A DNA stretch of 64,000 nucleotides, taken from NCBI RefSeq assembly GCF_035989305.1, contig NZ_CP108514.1:1612001-1676000 (forward strand), written 5' to 3'. The number at the start of each line of letters is the position of its first letter. The stretch's first letter is position 1. Origin of the DNA: Streptomyces sp. NBC_01233 (GTDB lineage: Bacteria > Actinomycetota > Actinomycetes > Streptomycetales > Streptomycetaceae). Of this stretch, positions 27,016-35,671 are shown in pieces. A program made the translations under genes and the position numbers. The notes below the pieces were generated by a model that was not told the DNA's origin, did no database searches, and saw only the letters and a program-made list of their open reading frames with translations.

Positions 27016-29673
27016 ATGGATTCCACTGATTCTTCGAGCCTGCCCGTCGTCACCGATTCCCGGTTATGCGATGCACGCCGCCGCGAGTTGCCTCGGCCTC
27101 TTCTCGAACGCGAGGCGGAGTTGGCCAGTCTCGCCTCCGTGGCGTACGAGGCGGCTGAGGGATGCGGCTCCGTCACACTGATCCATGGCGAGGCAGGGAT
27201 TGGAAAGTCGAGCCTAGTGGCAGCCTTGCCGCAGACCGTGCCGGTCAACCTCCGACTCAGGTTCGCCTACTGCCATGACCTGGCAGCGCCCCGTCCTCTC
27301 GGACCGATCCGGGATCTGATCACAGACGCCGGATCGGCGAGCAGACTGCAAGACGACATGGACGCCCAAAGCGTGCTGGACCTCGTATTGGACACGCAGC
27401 CGAAGCGCCCCGGGGCAGTGATGGTGGTCATCGAGGATGTGCACTGGGCTGACGACGCCACACTCGATGTGTTGCACTACGTAGTCCGACGCATCGCCGC
27501 ACTGCCGGTGGCTCTCGTCCTGACCTATCGTGACGACGTCATCGACTGCCGGCGTCGGCTGAGTCCGCTGCTCGGTCAGGTTGCGACCACTACGCGACCG
27601 CGCCGGGTGAAGCTGAGACCACTCTCGCTCCATGCCGTACGACAGCTCAGCGCCAACAGCGCAATCGATGCAGCCCAGTTATATGCAGCGACCTCCGGCA
27701 ATCCATACTTGGTCACCGAAGTCCTGTCCTACGGCGCCCATGTTGAAGTACCGCCATCGGTAGCCGACGCGCTTCTGGCCCGTACACGCCGGCTTGAAGT
27801 GGAAGTTCGCAGGTCTGTGGAGCAACTCTCCGTCATTCCCACGCCTGTCGAGTGGTGGCTTGCCCACGTGCTCCTCGCCGGGGAAACAGGCGGCTTGGAC
27901 GCCGCTGAGGGGCAGGGCCTGATCTCAGTCTCCCCCGAAGGCATCTCGTTCTGCCACGAACTGACCCGTCAAGCGATAGCCGATTCGCTGCCTGGGGCGC
28001 GGAGGATGGAACTCAACGCACGGGTCCTCGCGGCGATGGTCATCCACAAGGGGGTGGACCTGTCGCGGTTGCTCCATCACGCGACCGAGGCCGGCGACAT
28101 GGACGCGATGGCCTACTACGGCCCGCAGGCCGCCCGTGAGGCTTCCCGGTGCGGTTCGCATCGCCAGGCAGTAGCGCGCTATCAGTCGGTGCTGAACCTG
28201 CTCGCCCGATACAGGCCGGTCCAGCAGGCGGATCTGCTACAGGAGTACGCGGTCGAGTGCTACACGATCGGGCAAGGCCACAACGCAATGGAAGCCCAGG
28301 TCTCAGCGGTAAAGCTGCGTCGAAGCCTGGGCGATCCACGTATGCTGGGAACCAGTTTGTGCTGGCTGTCGCGCATGTACTCGTGGAATGGCCAGAGACA
28401 GGCGGCCGAACGCACCGCACGGCAGGCCATCGATGTAGTCAGCGGCGTCGGAGACCAGCGCCTGCTGGCCCTCGCGTACAGCAACCAGTCACGCTTGCAT
28501 GTAGCAGACCCCCAGACCTCTGAAGGAATCGAGTACGGGGAACGGGCTCTGAAACTGGCCAGGAACTTGGGAGACCGCGCGATTGAGTCACACGCGTTGA
28601 CCAGTATGGGAACAGTGCAGTGGGTGCGGGGCTCGCGAGTGTCCGGCCGCTCCGTGGTCGAGGAGAGCCTTCAGACGGCACTCGCGGCAAACGAGATCGA
28701 GCATGCCTGTCAGGCGTACCTGACCCTGGCGCACATGCTGCTCAGTGACCTGCACTTGGACGAGGCCCAGCACTACCTCACGCAGGGCGTCAAGCTGGCC
28801 GAGAGCAGGGAGCACCTCGGCCTTCTCGGTCGCATGCACATGGCAGGCGCCTTCGTGGCCTTCAGCGCCGGCGACTGGGACCTGGCGGTCCAGAGCGCGG
28901 AGCGAACCTCGGACGAACAGTGCCTGGTGTCCCGCTGGGGCTCTCTGGCGGTCCGCGGGCGAGTACTCGTACGACGTGGTGGTTCGGGCGGCGAGGAGTT
29001 ACTCACCCGTGCCTCCGACATCGCCCGGGAAATCCGCGACGTGCACGGGGTTGAGGAAGCGGCTGCAGGCCTAGCCGAGGCAGCGTGGCTGAGGGGAGAC
29101 AGGGACACCGCCCGACTTCACGCCGAGTCGGCGTACAGGTGGGCGCGCCAGGCTGGCCACAGTCGGCCACGACACGAGCTCACATACTGGCTTATTCGAA
29201 TGAACGTTCCCATCGAAATGGACGGCGACACCCACCCGTACGCGCTTCAGGCTGCCGGGCAGTGGGCGAAGGCGGCTGCCACGTGGAGGGAGTCAGGCCA
29301 CTCGTACGAGCGTGCCGCCGCGCTCGCAGAAACAGGCCACCAGGACGATCTCATCACCGCGCTCGGGCTCCTCGAAGGGCTCCGCGCGGAGCCGCTCACC
29401 CGGATCGTACGGACCCGAATGCGCGAACTTGGGATCCACCGCGCCCCGCGCGGCCCCGCCTCAACGACCCGACAGAACCCCCACGGCCTCACCCGCCGAC
29501 AGGCGGAGGTCACGCAACTGATCCGCCAGGGACTCACCAACGCCCAGATCGCGGCGGCGCTGGTGCTGTCGGTGCGCACCGTGGAGCAGCACGTAGCGGC
29601 CGCCCTCGCCAAGCTCGGCGTCGCTAGCCGTCGGGAAGTTGCCGACCGTCTCGACAACCTGCGAAACGACTGA
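27016..29673 (+). CDS. LuxR-family LAL (MalT-like) ATPase regulator
   Basis: About 885 aa from ATG 27016. TTG 26866 would add 50 residues of weak coding character, and neither start has a strong ribosome-binding site. An AAA-like STAND NTPase domain begins at LLEREAELASL, with Walker A GEAGIGKSS and Walker B MVVIEDVHWADD. The middle is TPR-like helical repeat (RTARQAIDVVS, LARNLGDRAIE, ALAANEIEHACQAYLTLAH). The C-terminal LuxR helix-turn-helix reads GLTRRQAEVTQLIRQG, AQIAAALVLSVRTVEQHV. LAL proteins are large activators, often of antibiotic clusters, switched by ligand and ATP. No cluster is adjacent. The upstream 43-bp site is shared with the ESX locus. Confidence 0.88.
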   Translation: MDSTDSSSLPVVTDSRLCDARRRELPRPLLEREAELASLASVAYEAAEGCGSVTLIHGEAGIGKSSLVAALPQTVPVNLRLRFAYCHDLAAPRPLGPIRDLITDAGSASRLQDDMDAQSVLDLVLDTQPKRPGAVMVVIEDVHWADDATLDVLHYVVRRIAALPVALVLTYRDDVIDCRRRLSPLLGQVATTTRPRRVKLRPLSLHAVRQLSANSAIDAAQLYAATSGNPYLVTEVLSYGAHVEVPPSVADALLARTRRLEVEVRRSVEQLSVIPTPVEWWLAHVLLAGETGGLDAAEGQGLISVSPEGISFCHELTRQAIADSLPGARRMELNARVLAAMVIHKGVDLSRLLHHATEAGDMDAMAYYGPQAAREASRCGSHRQAVARYQSVLNLLARYRPVQQADLLQEYAVECYTIGQGHNAMEAQVSAVKLRRSLGDPRMLGTSLCWLSRMYSWNGQRQAAERTARQAIDVVSGVGDQRLLALAYSNQSRLHVADPQTSEGIEYGERALKLARNLGDRAIESHALTSMGTVQWVRGSRVSGRSVVEESLQTALAANEIEHACQAYLTLAHMLLSDLHLDEAQHYLTQGVKLAESREHLGLLGRMHMAGAFVAFSAGDWDLAVQSAERTSDEQCLVSRWGSLAVRGRVLVRRGGSGGEELLTRASDIAREIRDVHGVEEAAAGLAEAAWLRGDRDTARLHAESAYRWARQAGHSRPRHELTYWLIRMNVPIEMDGDTHPYALQAAGQWAKAAATWRESGHSYERAAALAETGHQDDLITALGLLEGLRAEPLTRIVRTRMRELGIHRAPRGPASTTRQNPHGLTRRQAEVTQLIRQGLTNAQIAAALVLSVRTVEQHVAAALAKLGVASRREVADRLDNLRND

Positions 29674-29684
29674 CGAGCTCGTGC

Positions 29685-29880
29685 ATGGTTCCAGTCGCCG
29701 TGGAAGCGGTGCCGGTGCATGGGCAGGAACGTCGAAGCCTCTGTTGGTGACCTTGATGCCGCTGTCATAGGTGCCTGGATCGAGTTCCGCGTGGACTTTC
29801 ATCCCGATGTGGATGGTGGTCGCCTTGAGACTCTTTACGATGATGGGCCGGGTCCGTCCGGTGGACGGCCCTATCTCACA
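29685..29880 (-). pseudogene. ISAzo13-type transposase C-terminal relic
   Basis: Minus-strand reading gives IVKSLKATTIHIGMKVHAEL, DPGTYDSGIKV and a short DVPAH end. This parallels the intact neighbour's segment (IVQSIAATTTRTGLKVHAEL, DTATYETGVRI). It is therefore a decayed end of a related but distinct copy, immediately left of the full element. Confidence 0.7.
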
Positions 29881-29956
29881 TTGGGTGGTGACGGAGGGTG
29901 GTGCTATCCGAGGAGGCGGCGGTGACGGTGGAGGGTGAAGCCGGCTCGGGCCTTGA

Positions 29957-31746
29957 CCCAAGGTCAGGTAGTTAGGGCTCGCAGATCATTAACTCGCTGG
30001 TTTGATCTCTGCTGGGAGGGTGATTCCACGGGTGCTGGCGAAGTCGTAGAGGTCGTCGAGGGTGGCGAGTCGGTCGTCGGCGGGCTGGATGGGGTGCCCG
30101 GCTGTTTCCAGGAGCTGCCGGATGTCGCGGATGCGTCTGTTGATTGTTCCGGGGTGGACGGTGAGCAGGGCGGCGACGGCGACTTGGGGCAGGGCGAGCC
30201 GGTAGTGGAGGAGTGTGGCTAGGAGCCGGTCGGCGAGGGTGAGGACGGGGCGTCGGCCGGTGGTGCCGTCGCCCTTGACGCGAGGTCGGTGGCCGCGTCG
30301 TTGGTCCAGGTGAGTCTCGCGCTGGGCGTCGTGGAGGATGGTCAGCGCGGTGATGAGGGTGTCCCACTCGGCGGGCGGCAGTACGGTCAGGGCGGGGTGG
30401 CATAGCCAGGCGAGGTCGGGGCTCGGCTGATCGAACGGGTCTGGTGCGTCGTTGACCTGGGTGTATGCCTCGGGGCGGAGTGTGTAGTTCCAGTCGCCGT
30501 GCCAGTCGTGGCGTGTGACGGGGAGGACGTCCATCTGCCCGTCACCGATGCGGACCCCGGTCTCGTAGGTAGCGGTGTCGAGTTCGGCGTGGACTTTCAG
30601 CCCGGTGCGGGTGGTGGTCGCGGCGATGCTCTGCACGATGACTTCGTGGCTGGTCAGCGGCCTGCCGCGCCAGTTCATGGTGATGTGTGAGAACAGCCGG
30701 TGCTCGATCCGATTCCATTTCGATGTGCCCGGAGGAAAGTGACAGACAGTGACCTCCATGCCTGTTTCCAGGGCCAGGGCGGCGAGTTCGGCCTTCCAGG
30801 CGCGGGTGCGGTAGCCGTTGGAGCCGCCGGCATCGGCGGTGATCAGCAGCCGCCTGGCCTGCGGGTAGTCCTCCTTGCCGCGGGCATTCCACCAGCGGCG
30901 GATGGATTCGACGGCGAAGGCGGCGGTGTCGTGGTCGGTGCCGACGCTGACCCAGCCGGTGTTCGCAGCCAGGTCGTAGATGCCGTAGGGCACGGCCTTC
31001 CCGAGTTCCTTGTCCGGGAAGTCGTGGGTGCTGACCCGCTCGGGGTTGCCTGCGGGCCGCCATTCCCGGCCGCCGTTCTTGAACGGCCCCACCACTTCCT
31101 TCTTTTTCGTATCGACGCTGATCACCGGGTCGCCGGCCACCTGGTGGGCCTTGGCCTGCTCGTTGATATAGCGGAACTGGCCGTCCCGGTCCGGGTGCTG
31201 CCGGCCTTCGATGACTTTGGCGTTGCCCTGGAGGCTGAAGCCTTCCTCGCGCAGCACGTCGGCGACGGTGTCGGCGGATATCCGGTGGCCTTGGCGCGTG
31301 AGCTCGGCGGCGAGGTGGCGGGTGGACTTCGTCGTCCACCGCAGGGGCGACATCGGGTCCCCGCGCATGTCCGGCTCGACCAGGGCCAACAGTGCCGGAC
31401 GCAGTCCCGGGTCCAGGTCCACTACCCGCTTGCGGCCACCACCGACCCGGCGCGCCCGCCCCAACGGGGCTTCACCGGAGTCCAGTTCAGTGACACCAAG
31501 CGACACCGTGGCCTCTCGCACTCCAGCCGCCCGGGCGACCAGCCTGATCCCGCCATGGCCCAGTACCCGGGCCTCGGCCGCCAGCAGGAGACGACGCTGA
31601 CGTTCGTCCAGATGCGGGAACAGCACCGTGAACTTCGCCACCAAGGCCGCCGCTATCTCTTCCGCCGCTTCCATACCACGCCAACGACCGCCAGATCGGG
31701 AAGCTACGGGTTAATCCTCTGCGAGCCCTAACTACCTGGCCTTGGG
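29957..31746 (-). mobile_element. ISAzo13-family insertion sequence
   Basis: Inverted repeats at 29957-29985 and 31718-31746 match except one base; the core CAGGTAGTTAGGGCTCGCAG is exact. They enclose one transposase gene. I found no convincing target duplication next to these ends. The left flank is a relic of a related element. Confidence 0.75.
29989..31674 (-). CDS. ISAzo13-family transposase
   Basis: 561 aa, apparently full length. It has an N-terminal helical DNA-binding region (RLVARAAGVREATVSLG, the Gly/Arg-rich GGGRKRV), then a RNase H-like DDE core. The likely catalytic strands are ISVDTKKKE, LLITADAGGSNGY and the Glu region after PPGTSKWNRIEHRLFS. A C-terminal helical extension has a second HTH-like run (VAALLTVHPGTINRRIRDI). 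The stop lies just inside the left inverted repeat. No frameshift is seen, so this copy may be active. Confidence 0.85.
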   Translation of the reverse strand: MEAAEEIAAALVAKFTVLFPHLDERQRRLLLAAEARVLGHGGIRLVARAAGVREATVSLGVTELDSGEAPLGRARRVGGGRKRVVDLDPGLRPALLALVEPDMRGDPMSPLRWTTKSTRHLAAELTRQGHRISADTVADVLREEGFSLQGNAKVIEGRQHPDRDGQFRYINEQAKAHQVAGDPVISVDTKKKEVVGPFKNGGREWRPAGNPERVSTHDFPDKELGKAVPYGIYDLAANTGWVSVGTDHDTAAFAVESIRRWWNARGKEDYPQARRLLITADAGGSNGYRTRAWKAELAALALETGMEVTVCHFPPGTSKWNRIEHRLFSHITMNWRGRPLTSHEVIVQSIAATTTRTGLKVHAELDTATYETGVRIGDGQMDVLPVTRHDWHGDWNYTLRPEAYTQVNDAPDPFDQPSPDLAWLCHPALTVLPPAEWDTLITALTILHDAQRETHLDQRRGHRPRVKGDGTTGRRPVLTLADRLLATLLHYRLALPQVAVAALLTVHPGTINRRIRDIRQLLETAGHPIQPADDRLATLDDLYDFASTRGITLPAEIKPAS

Positions 31747-31833
31747 CAAACCCCACCTTGACCATTACCCGTCGCCGAGTGGGTTCGGCTGGTGGGGCTG
31801 TCGATTTTCGGTGAATACTACTGGAACTCCTGC

Positions 31834-31846
31834 TAGCGTCGTCCGC
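31834..31846 (+). promoter_or_regulatory. Probable leaderless promoter -10 for acetyltransferase
   Basis: TAGCGT (31834-31839) lies 7 nt before ATG 31847 and no ribosome-binding site is present. In Streptomyces this spacing (TANNNT about 7 nt upstream of the start) typically marks leaderless transcripts. Confidence 0.45.
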
Positions 31847-32548
31847 ATGCTGACTGATTTCATCCAGGTGCAACGACTCGACCAGGACCCAGAGGTCGCC
31901 GCCCACCGGGCGATTGTGCTTGAGGAAGGCCGCCACAGTGTGTATGGCGGATACCACCACCAAGAAAGCTTCGTCAGGCGCGTACGCTATGCGTTCTCGG
32001 ACCGCGACGAGTACGCTGGCATACCCATCGACCGCCTTCGGATAGGCAACTTTTCCCAGTTCGGCTCTGGGATGGCCTTCCTACTCGGGGGCAACCAGGG
32101 GCACGACATCGAGGCAGTCACCCCGTACGGCTTCGTCAACAGCTTCTCCATCGGGGCCGCGAACACTTGGGCTCCGGTGGGCGACACGGTCGTCGGCCAC
32201 GAGGTGTGGATTGGCTACGAGGCAGTCATTCTGCCCGGAGTGACCATCGGCACGGGAGCCGTTATCGGAGCGCGGGCCGTCATCAGCAAGGACATCGCCC
32301 CCTACGCCGTGGTAGTCGGCAACAACACGACCGTCCGGCACCGCTTCGATCCGCTCCGGCGCAAGCTCCTGTGGCGCATCGCCTGGTGGAACTGGTCTGA
32401 CGAACGCATCACCGAGGCACTCCCGCTACTCCAGGCACGCGACGTGCTCGCCCTGGCACGCTACGCGGGCATCGACCCCGAAGACGTCACCAAAGACGAC
32501 GACCCCAGCATGCTCCCGGGCGAGTCCATTGAGAACGTGCACAAGTAG
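31847..32548 (+). CDS. Xenobiotic-type O-acetyltransferase (CatB/Vat-like)
   Basis: 233 aa from ATG 31847. Left-handed beta-helix protein: hexapeptide repeats appear in IGNFSQFGSGMAF, VGHEVWIGYEAVILPGV and IGTGAVIGARAVISKDI, ending in PYAVVVGNNTTVRHRF. The active-site loop contains GGNQGHD, where the His fits the catalytic base of the XAT group. Known relatives acetylate chloramphenicol or streptogramin A, but many members have unknown substrates, so resistance is only possible. It sits directly right of the ISAzo13 copy and upstream of IS relics, a context suggestive of transfer. Confidence 0.78.
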   Translation: MLTDFIQVQRLDQDPEVAAHRAIVLEEGRHSVYGGYHHQESFVRRVRYAFSDRDEYAGIPIDRLRIGNFSQFGSGMAFLLGGNQGHDIEAVTPYGFVNSFSIGAANTWAPVGDTVVGHEVWIGYEAVILPGVTIGTGAVIGARAVISKDIAPYAVVVGNNTTVRHRFDPLRRKLLWRIAWWNWSDERITEALPLLQARDVLALARYAGIDPEDVTKDDDPSMLPGESIENVHK

Positions 32549-32603
32549 GCGGGTGGAGCGGTGCAGGCACGGTCCCCGATCATGGCGTTCTGACGTTTCA
32601 TGA

Positions 32604-32890
32604 TCATTCAGGGTTTGTGTGTACCTTCTGCCCCAACGGGCCCGCCCAAACAGGCACCTTGCTCTTCTGTGGCGGGCACACGCAGGCGGAATGCCTCGGT
32701 CGCTGATAGGCCGCATAGACCCTCTTCTCGCCATTGCGCGTAGGACCGAAGACCGCTCCAAGGAGGCCCCGCGTGCCGGTCTCGCACAGGACCATCAGCC
32801 GCACGAGCGGGTATCCGGCCCAGCCCCACCCGCTGTTCGGACGGCCCAGCCAGCTGCGGTTTCGTTCCCGGTCAGGGACTTTGATGGAGC
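32604..32890 (-). pseudogene. IS4-family transposase fragment
   Basis: Minus-strand reading gives SIKVPDRERNRSWLGRPNS, GYPLVRLMVLCETGTRGLL and AVFGPTRNGEK, which matches the VPDTxxNRxxFGRP...yPxxRvvaLxEcGTRa region of IS4 transposases. Beyond that the frame is degraded. The upstream part is cut at the IS1182 insertion point. Confidence 0.65.
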
Positions 32891-32917
32891 TGCAGACTCT
32901 GTTGCTCAATTCCGGGG

Positions 32918-34744
32918 TCAGGCTGTGAGCTGGTAGCCGAGGCGAGCGAGGCGGCCGGTTCGGGGTGGGGTGTCCGTGGTGGTCCAGTGGGCGTCGAGGC
33001 GGACGATGTTGATCGCGGTGGCGGAGAACGTGTGTTGGAGGCGGACCTTCGGGAGGCCGCGGTAGCGGGCCCTGCGCAGGCCAGTGAGGTCGAGGGCCTG
33101 GTTGATGGTTCCCTCGATGCCCGAGCGCAGGGCGTACTCGTCCTTCCAGGTCCGGGACTTCTGCTCGGCGCGGGCCGTGGTCAGGGCAGCGTGGAGGTGT
33201 TCGGGGTAGAGGGTGAGCATCCGGTTGCCGCGCCGGGACCGGGTGCACAGCTTCAAGACGGGGCACTCGCGGCAGTCGGAGCGGGCGAACTCGACGACGA
33301 TGGCGTCGCGTCCGTGCTGTTTCACCGGGTGCCACCCGGTGCTGGTGCGGCCTTCGGGGCAGGTGGCCTGGCGTGTCTTCCAGTCGATGCCGAAGGCGTT
33401 CTTGTCATAGCCGGCGGCCGCCTTGGCCTGGGGCGAGTGGTCCAGGAGCACGGGGGTGACCATGATGATGCCCTGCCCTGCGGCCTGGGTGATCAGGTCG
33501 GCCGATGGGTAACCGGAGTCGAGGTAGTGCTCGGCCGGCTTCAGGCCGCGGGCGGTGAGCGCGGCCTGGACGGTGGCGGTCGCCTTCACGTCCGGGACGG
33601 TGGCCACCGTGGTCAGCACATCCGTGATCAGGTTCACCGCCCGGACCGGCTCCTGCCTCCCCACCGCCCCGGCTTCGGCTTCGGCTTCGGCTTCGGCTTC
33701 GGCTTCGGCTTCGGCTTCGGCTTCGGCTTCGGCTTCGGCTTCGGCTTCGGCGGGAGTGTCGCAGGTCTCGGTGAGGTGGACCTTGTAGCCCAGCCAGAAC
33801 AGATCCTCGCCCTTGGCCGCCCAGCGCGCGTCGGCGTCATAGGGCGAGGCGAGGCGGAGATGACCGGGCGGAACGCCGTCCGTGTCGGCCTCCCGCTTCC
33901 TGACCACCTCCCGCCCGCGCGTATCGGTGCTGATCACGTACGTCTGGACCAGGACCTGCCGCAGCAGGGCGACCGGCTCGATCTCCCGCAGCCACCCGGG
34001 CGCCCCCGGTGCCCAGACCGCCCGGCACAGGGCCAGCGCATCCTGCCCGAAGACCAGCGCGAGCCGCTCCCGCTTCGTCTTCGAGGCCGGAAGCGTCCAG
34101 CCCTCAATCCGCTGCCCGTAGCGGTGGGCGAGTTCGGGCACGTCTACCACGCTGGCCAGCCAGGACGGCGCGGCCGCCGCGAGGGCTTCCAGCGCGGCCC
34201 GCACGCTCTCCCCGGCCAGCTCCAGCCGGTTCAGGTCCCGCACCGCGCTGATCACATGGGTCGCGTCCGTGCGCTGCTTCCCGCCCGCCGCCACCAGCCC
34301 CGCCTCCCGGCAGTGCTCCAGCAACTTCTCGAAGACCACCCGCTCCATGTCATGCTCGACCAGCCGGGCCCGGAACTTCGACAGCACGCTGAAGTCGAAC
34401 CCCGGATCCTCCAGCTCCACCCCGAGCGCGTACTTCCAGTCGATCGCCCGCACCGCCATCACCGCGGCCTGCCGGTCGGTCAGGTTCTCCGCGAACTGCA
34501 AGACCGTGACCAGCGACAACACCCCCGGCGACAATCCCGGGGCCCCACGAACCCCGAACGCCTCGACGAACGGCTCGTCCGCGAACACCTCACCGAGCCG
34601 ATCCCGCACCCGTATCGGCAGACTCCCCTTCGGGAAAGCGGCCCGGGCCACCCGCGCCGTCCGTTCCGGCACTGGCGGCAACCCGCTCGACCGCAGCGAC
34701 ATCCACATCACCCCCACGGCCGCACGACAGGGAAGCGACCGCAC
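32918..34744 (-). CDS. IS1182-family transposase with expanded Ala-Glu tract
   Basis: 608 aa (start uncertain; an internal Met such as that of MWMSLR is possible). DDE transposase with AGLVAAGGKQRTDATHVI, SPYDADARWAAKGEDLFW, LDSGYPSADLI, a DCRECPVLKLCTRS zinc-like knot and the C-terminal RSGIEGTINQAL. Between GYKVHLTETCD and EPVRAVNLITDV lies an (Ala-Glu)13 run encoded by 13 tandem hexanucleotides. The frame is intact through the repeat. The usual protein lacks such a long spacer there, and the effect on activity is unknown. Confidence 0.88.
   Translation of the reverse strand: MRSLPCRAAVGVMWMSLRSSGLPPVPERTARVARAAFPKGSLPIRVRDRLGEVFADEPFVEAFGVRGAPGLSPGVLSLVTVLQFAENLTDRQAAVMAVRAIDWKYALGVELEDPGFDFSVLSKFRARLVEHDMERVVFEKLLEHCREAGLVAAGGKQRTDATHVISAVRDLNRLELAGESVRAALEALAAAAPSWLASVVDVPELAHRYGQRIEGWTLPASKTKRERLALVFGQDALALCRAVWAPGAPGWLREIEPVALLRQVLVQTYVISTDTRGREVVRKREADTDGVPPGHLRLASPYDADARWAAKGEDLFWLGYKVHLTETCDTPAEAEAEAEAEAEAEAEAEAEAEAEAEAGAVGRQEPVRAVNLITDVLTTVATVPDVKATATVQAALTARGLKPAEHYLDSGYPSADLITQAAGQGIIMVTPVLLDHSPQAKAAAGYDKNAFGIDWKTRQATCPEGRTSTGWHPVKQHGRDAIVVEFARSDCRECPVLKLCTRSRRGNRMLTLYPEHLHAALTTARAEQKSRTWKDEYALRSGIEGTINQALDLTGLRRARYRGLPKVRLQHTFSATAINIVRLDAHWTTTDTPPRTGRLARLGYQLTA
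33671..33748. repeat. 13-copy hexanucleotide tandem repeat (GGCTTC)n
   Basis: Exact 6-bp units, 78 bp in all, inside the IS1182 transposase. A whole-codon unit means copy-number change alters length without frameshift. Opposite-strand translation gives a Gly-Phe run, which is not a gene. Confidence 0.9.
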
Positions 34745-34798
34745 GATAGATCATCACGCACCAACCGAACCACGCAGCCGGAATTGAGCAACAGAGTC

Positions 34799-35082
34799 GC
34801 TGCATCGGCCTCAAAGGCGACCACGACGGCTGGCTCCTCGCCGAGCTGACGAGTGACTTTCAGGAGCTCGTCCAGCGTCGGTGCGCGGAAGACCGGATCG
34901 TAAAAGGTGGACGGGCAGCTGACGAAGAACGGATCACCGAAGACCAGCTCCAGGCTGTGGTAGTAGGACAGGTCGTGGCCGGCGGCAAGCCTGAGCTCCC
35001 CGCCATCCCAGCCGACGACGTCCCAGTCCCACCAGGACCCTTCAGGGAGCTGGATCGCGGCATGCGCCCCTTCGACATCCAC
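34799..35082 (-). pseudogene. Hypothetical protein truncated by IS1182
   Basis: A minus-strand gene with GTG start at 35082 preceded by GAGGGGG. It reads VEGAHAAIQLPEGSWWDWDV, GHDLSYYHSLELVFGDPFF, CPSTFYDPVFRAP, TLDELLKVTRQL, then runs into the IS1182 end. About 95 residues remain. The part lost lies left of the element, where only an IS4 relic is now found. I do not recognise the family; the soluble alpha/beta character resembles small immunity-type proteins, which is speculative. Confidence 0.6.
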
Positions 35083-35266
35083 CCGCGCCCCCTCATCCCG
35101 TTCGAACAGATCGACAGGCTACACAGCGGCCATGTGTGTGCGACTTGACGCGTTAGGGCCCTGAGGTGTCTACGGGGAATCGGACATGTGTCCTTTCGGT
35201 TGATCAGGCTGAACGGCAACCGCAGCAGGCTTGAACGACGGACGAGAACCACAGGAGGCGGCGCGC

Positions 35267-35671
35267 GTGTACGGCGACCCGGCAACCATCCGCAAGATCC
35301 TCACCGAGCTCGGCGACACCTGGGCCGTGGTGGGCCTCTCGAACAACCAGGACCGGGCGGCCTACGGCGTGGCCCGCGTGCTCCAGCGGTTCGGCAAGCG
35401 CGTGGTCCCCGTACACCCCAAGGCCGAGACGGTGCACGGCGAGCGCGGGTACGCCTCGCTGGAGGAGATCCCGTTCAAGGTGGACGTGGTGGACGTCTTC
35501 GTGAACAGCGAGCTGGCCGGCCCGGTGGCCGACCAGGCGGCCGCCATCGGCGCCGAGGCCGTCTGGTTCCAGCTCGGAGTGATCGACGAGGCCGCCTTCG
35601 ACCGCACCCGCGCGGCCGGGCTGACCATGGTCATGGACCGCTGCCCGGCGATCGAGATCCCCGCGCTCTAG
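35267..35671 (+). CDS. CoA-binding domain protein (YccU-like)
   Basis: 134 aa. GTG 35267 was chosen because AGGAGG lies 8 nt upstream; TTG 35231 is less likely. A Rossmann-type CoA_binding domain fills the protein: WAVVGLSNNQDRAAYGVARV, VVPVHPKAETVHGERGY, VDVVDVFVNSELAG, AVWFQLGVID, then MVMDRCPAIEIP. Members are standalone homologues of the succinyl-CoA ligase alpha N-domain; most have no assigned reaction. Its stop TAG forms a CTAG with the stop of the convergent XRE-cupin gene. Confidence 0.85.
   Translation: MYGDPATIRKILTELGDTWAVVGLSNNQDRAAYGVARVLQRFGKRVVPVHPKAETVHGERGYASLEEIPFKVDVVDVFVNSELAGPVADQAAAIGAEAVWFQLGVIDEAAFDRTRAAGLTMVMDRCPAIEIPAL

Larger units (their letters stand above)
32895..34798 (-). 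mobile_element. IS1182-family insertion sequence
   Basis: Perfect 21-bp inverted repeats (GACTCTGTTGCTCAATTCCG plus one G at 32895-32915; its complement at 34778-34798) are flanked by 6-bp direct repeats GCTGCA (32889-32894 and 34799-34804). The 1904-bp element carries one transposase gene. It inserted at the junction between an IS4 relic and the 3' part of a minus-strand gene. Confidence 0.92.

Noticed and set aside
21796-29673. Possible non-ribosomal peptide gene cluster around the VioC-like hydroxylase and LAL regulator
   Set aside because: No adenylation, condensation, carrier or transporter genes are present; the interval is filled with transposon debris.
32987-34849. 620-codon plus-strand frame with a Gly-Phe repeat
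   Set aside because: It is antisense to the IS1182 transposase; the Gly-Phe run is the complement of the Ala-Glu coding hexamer. No start signal or domain.
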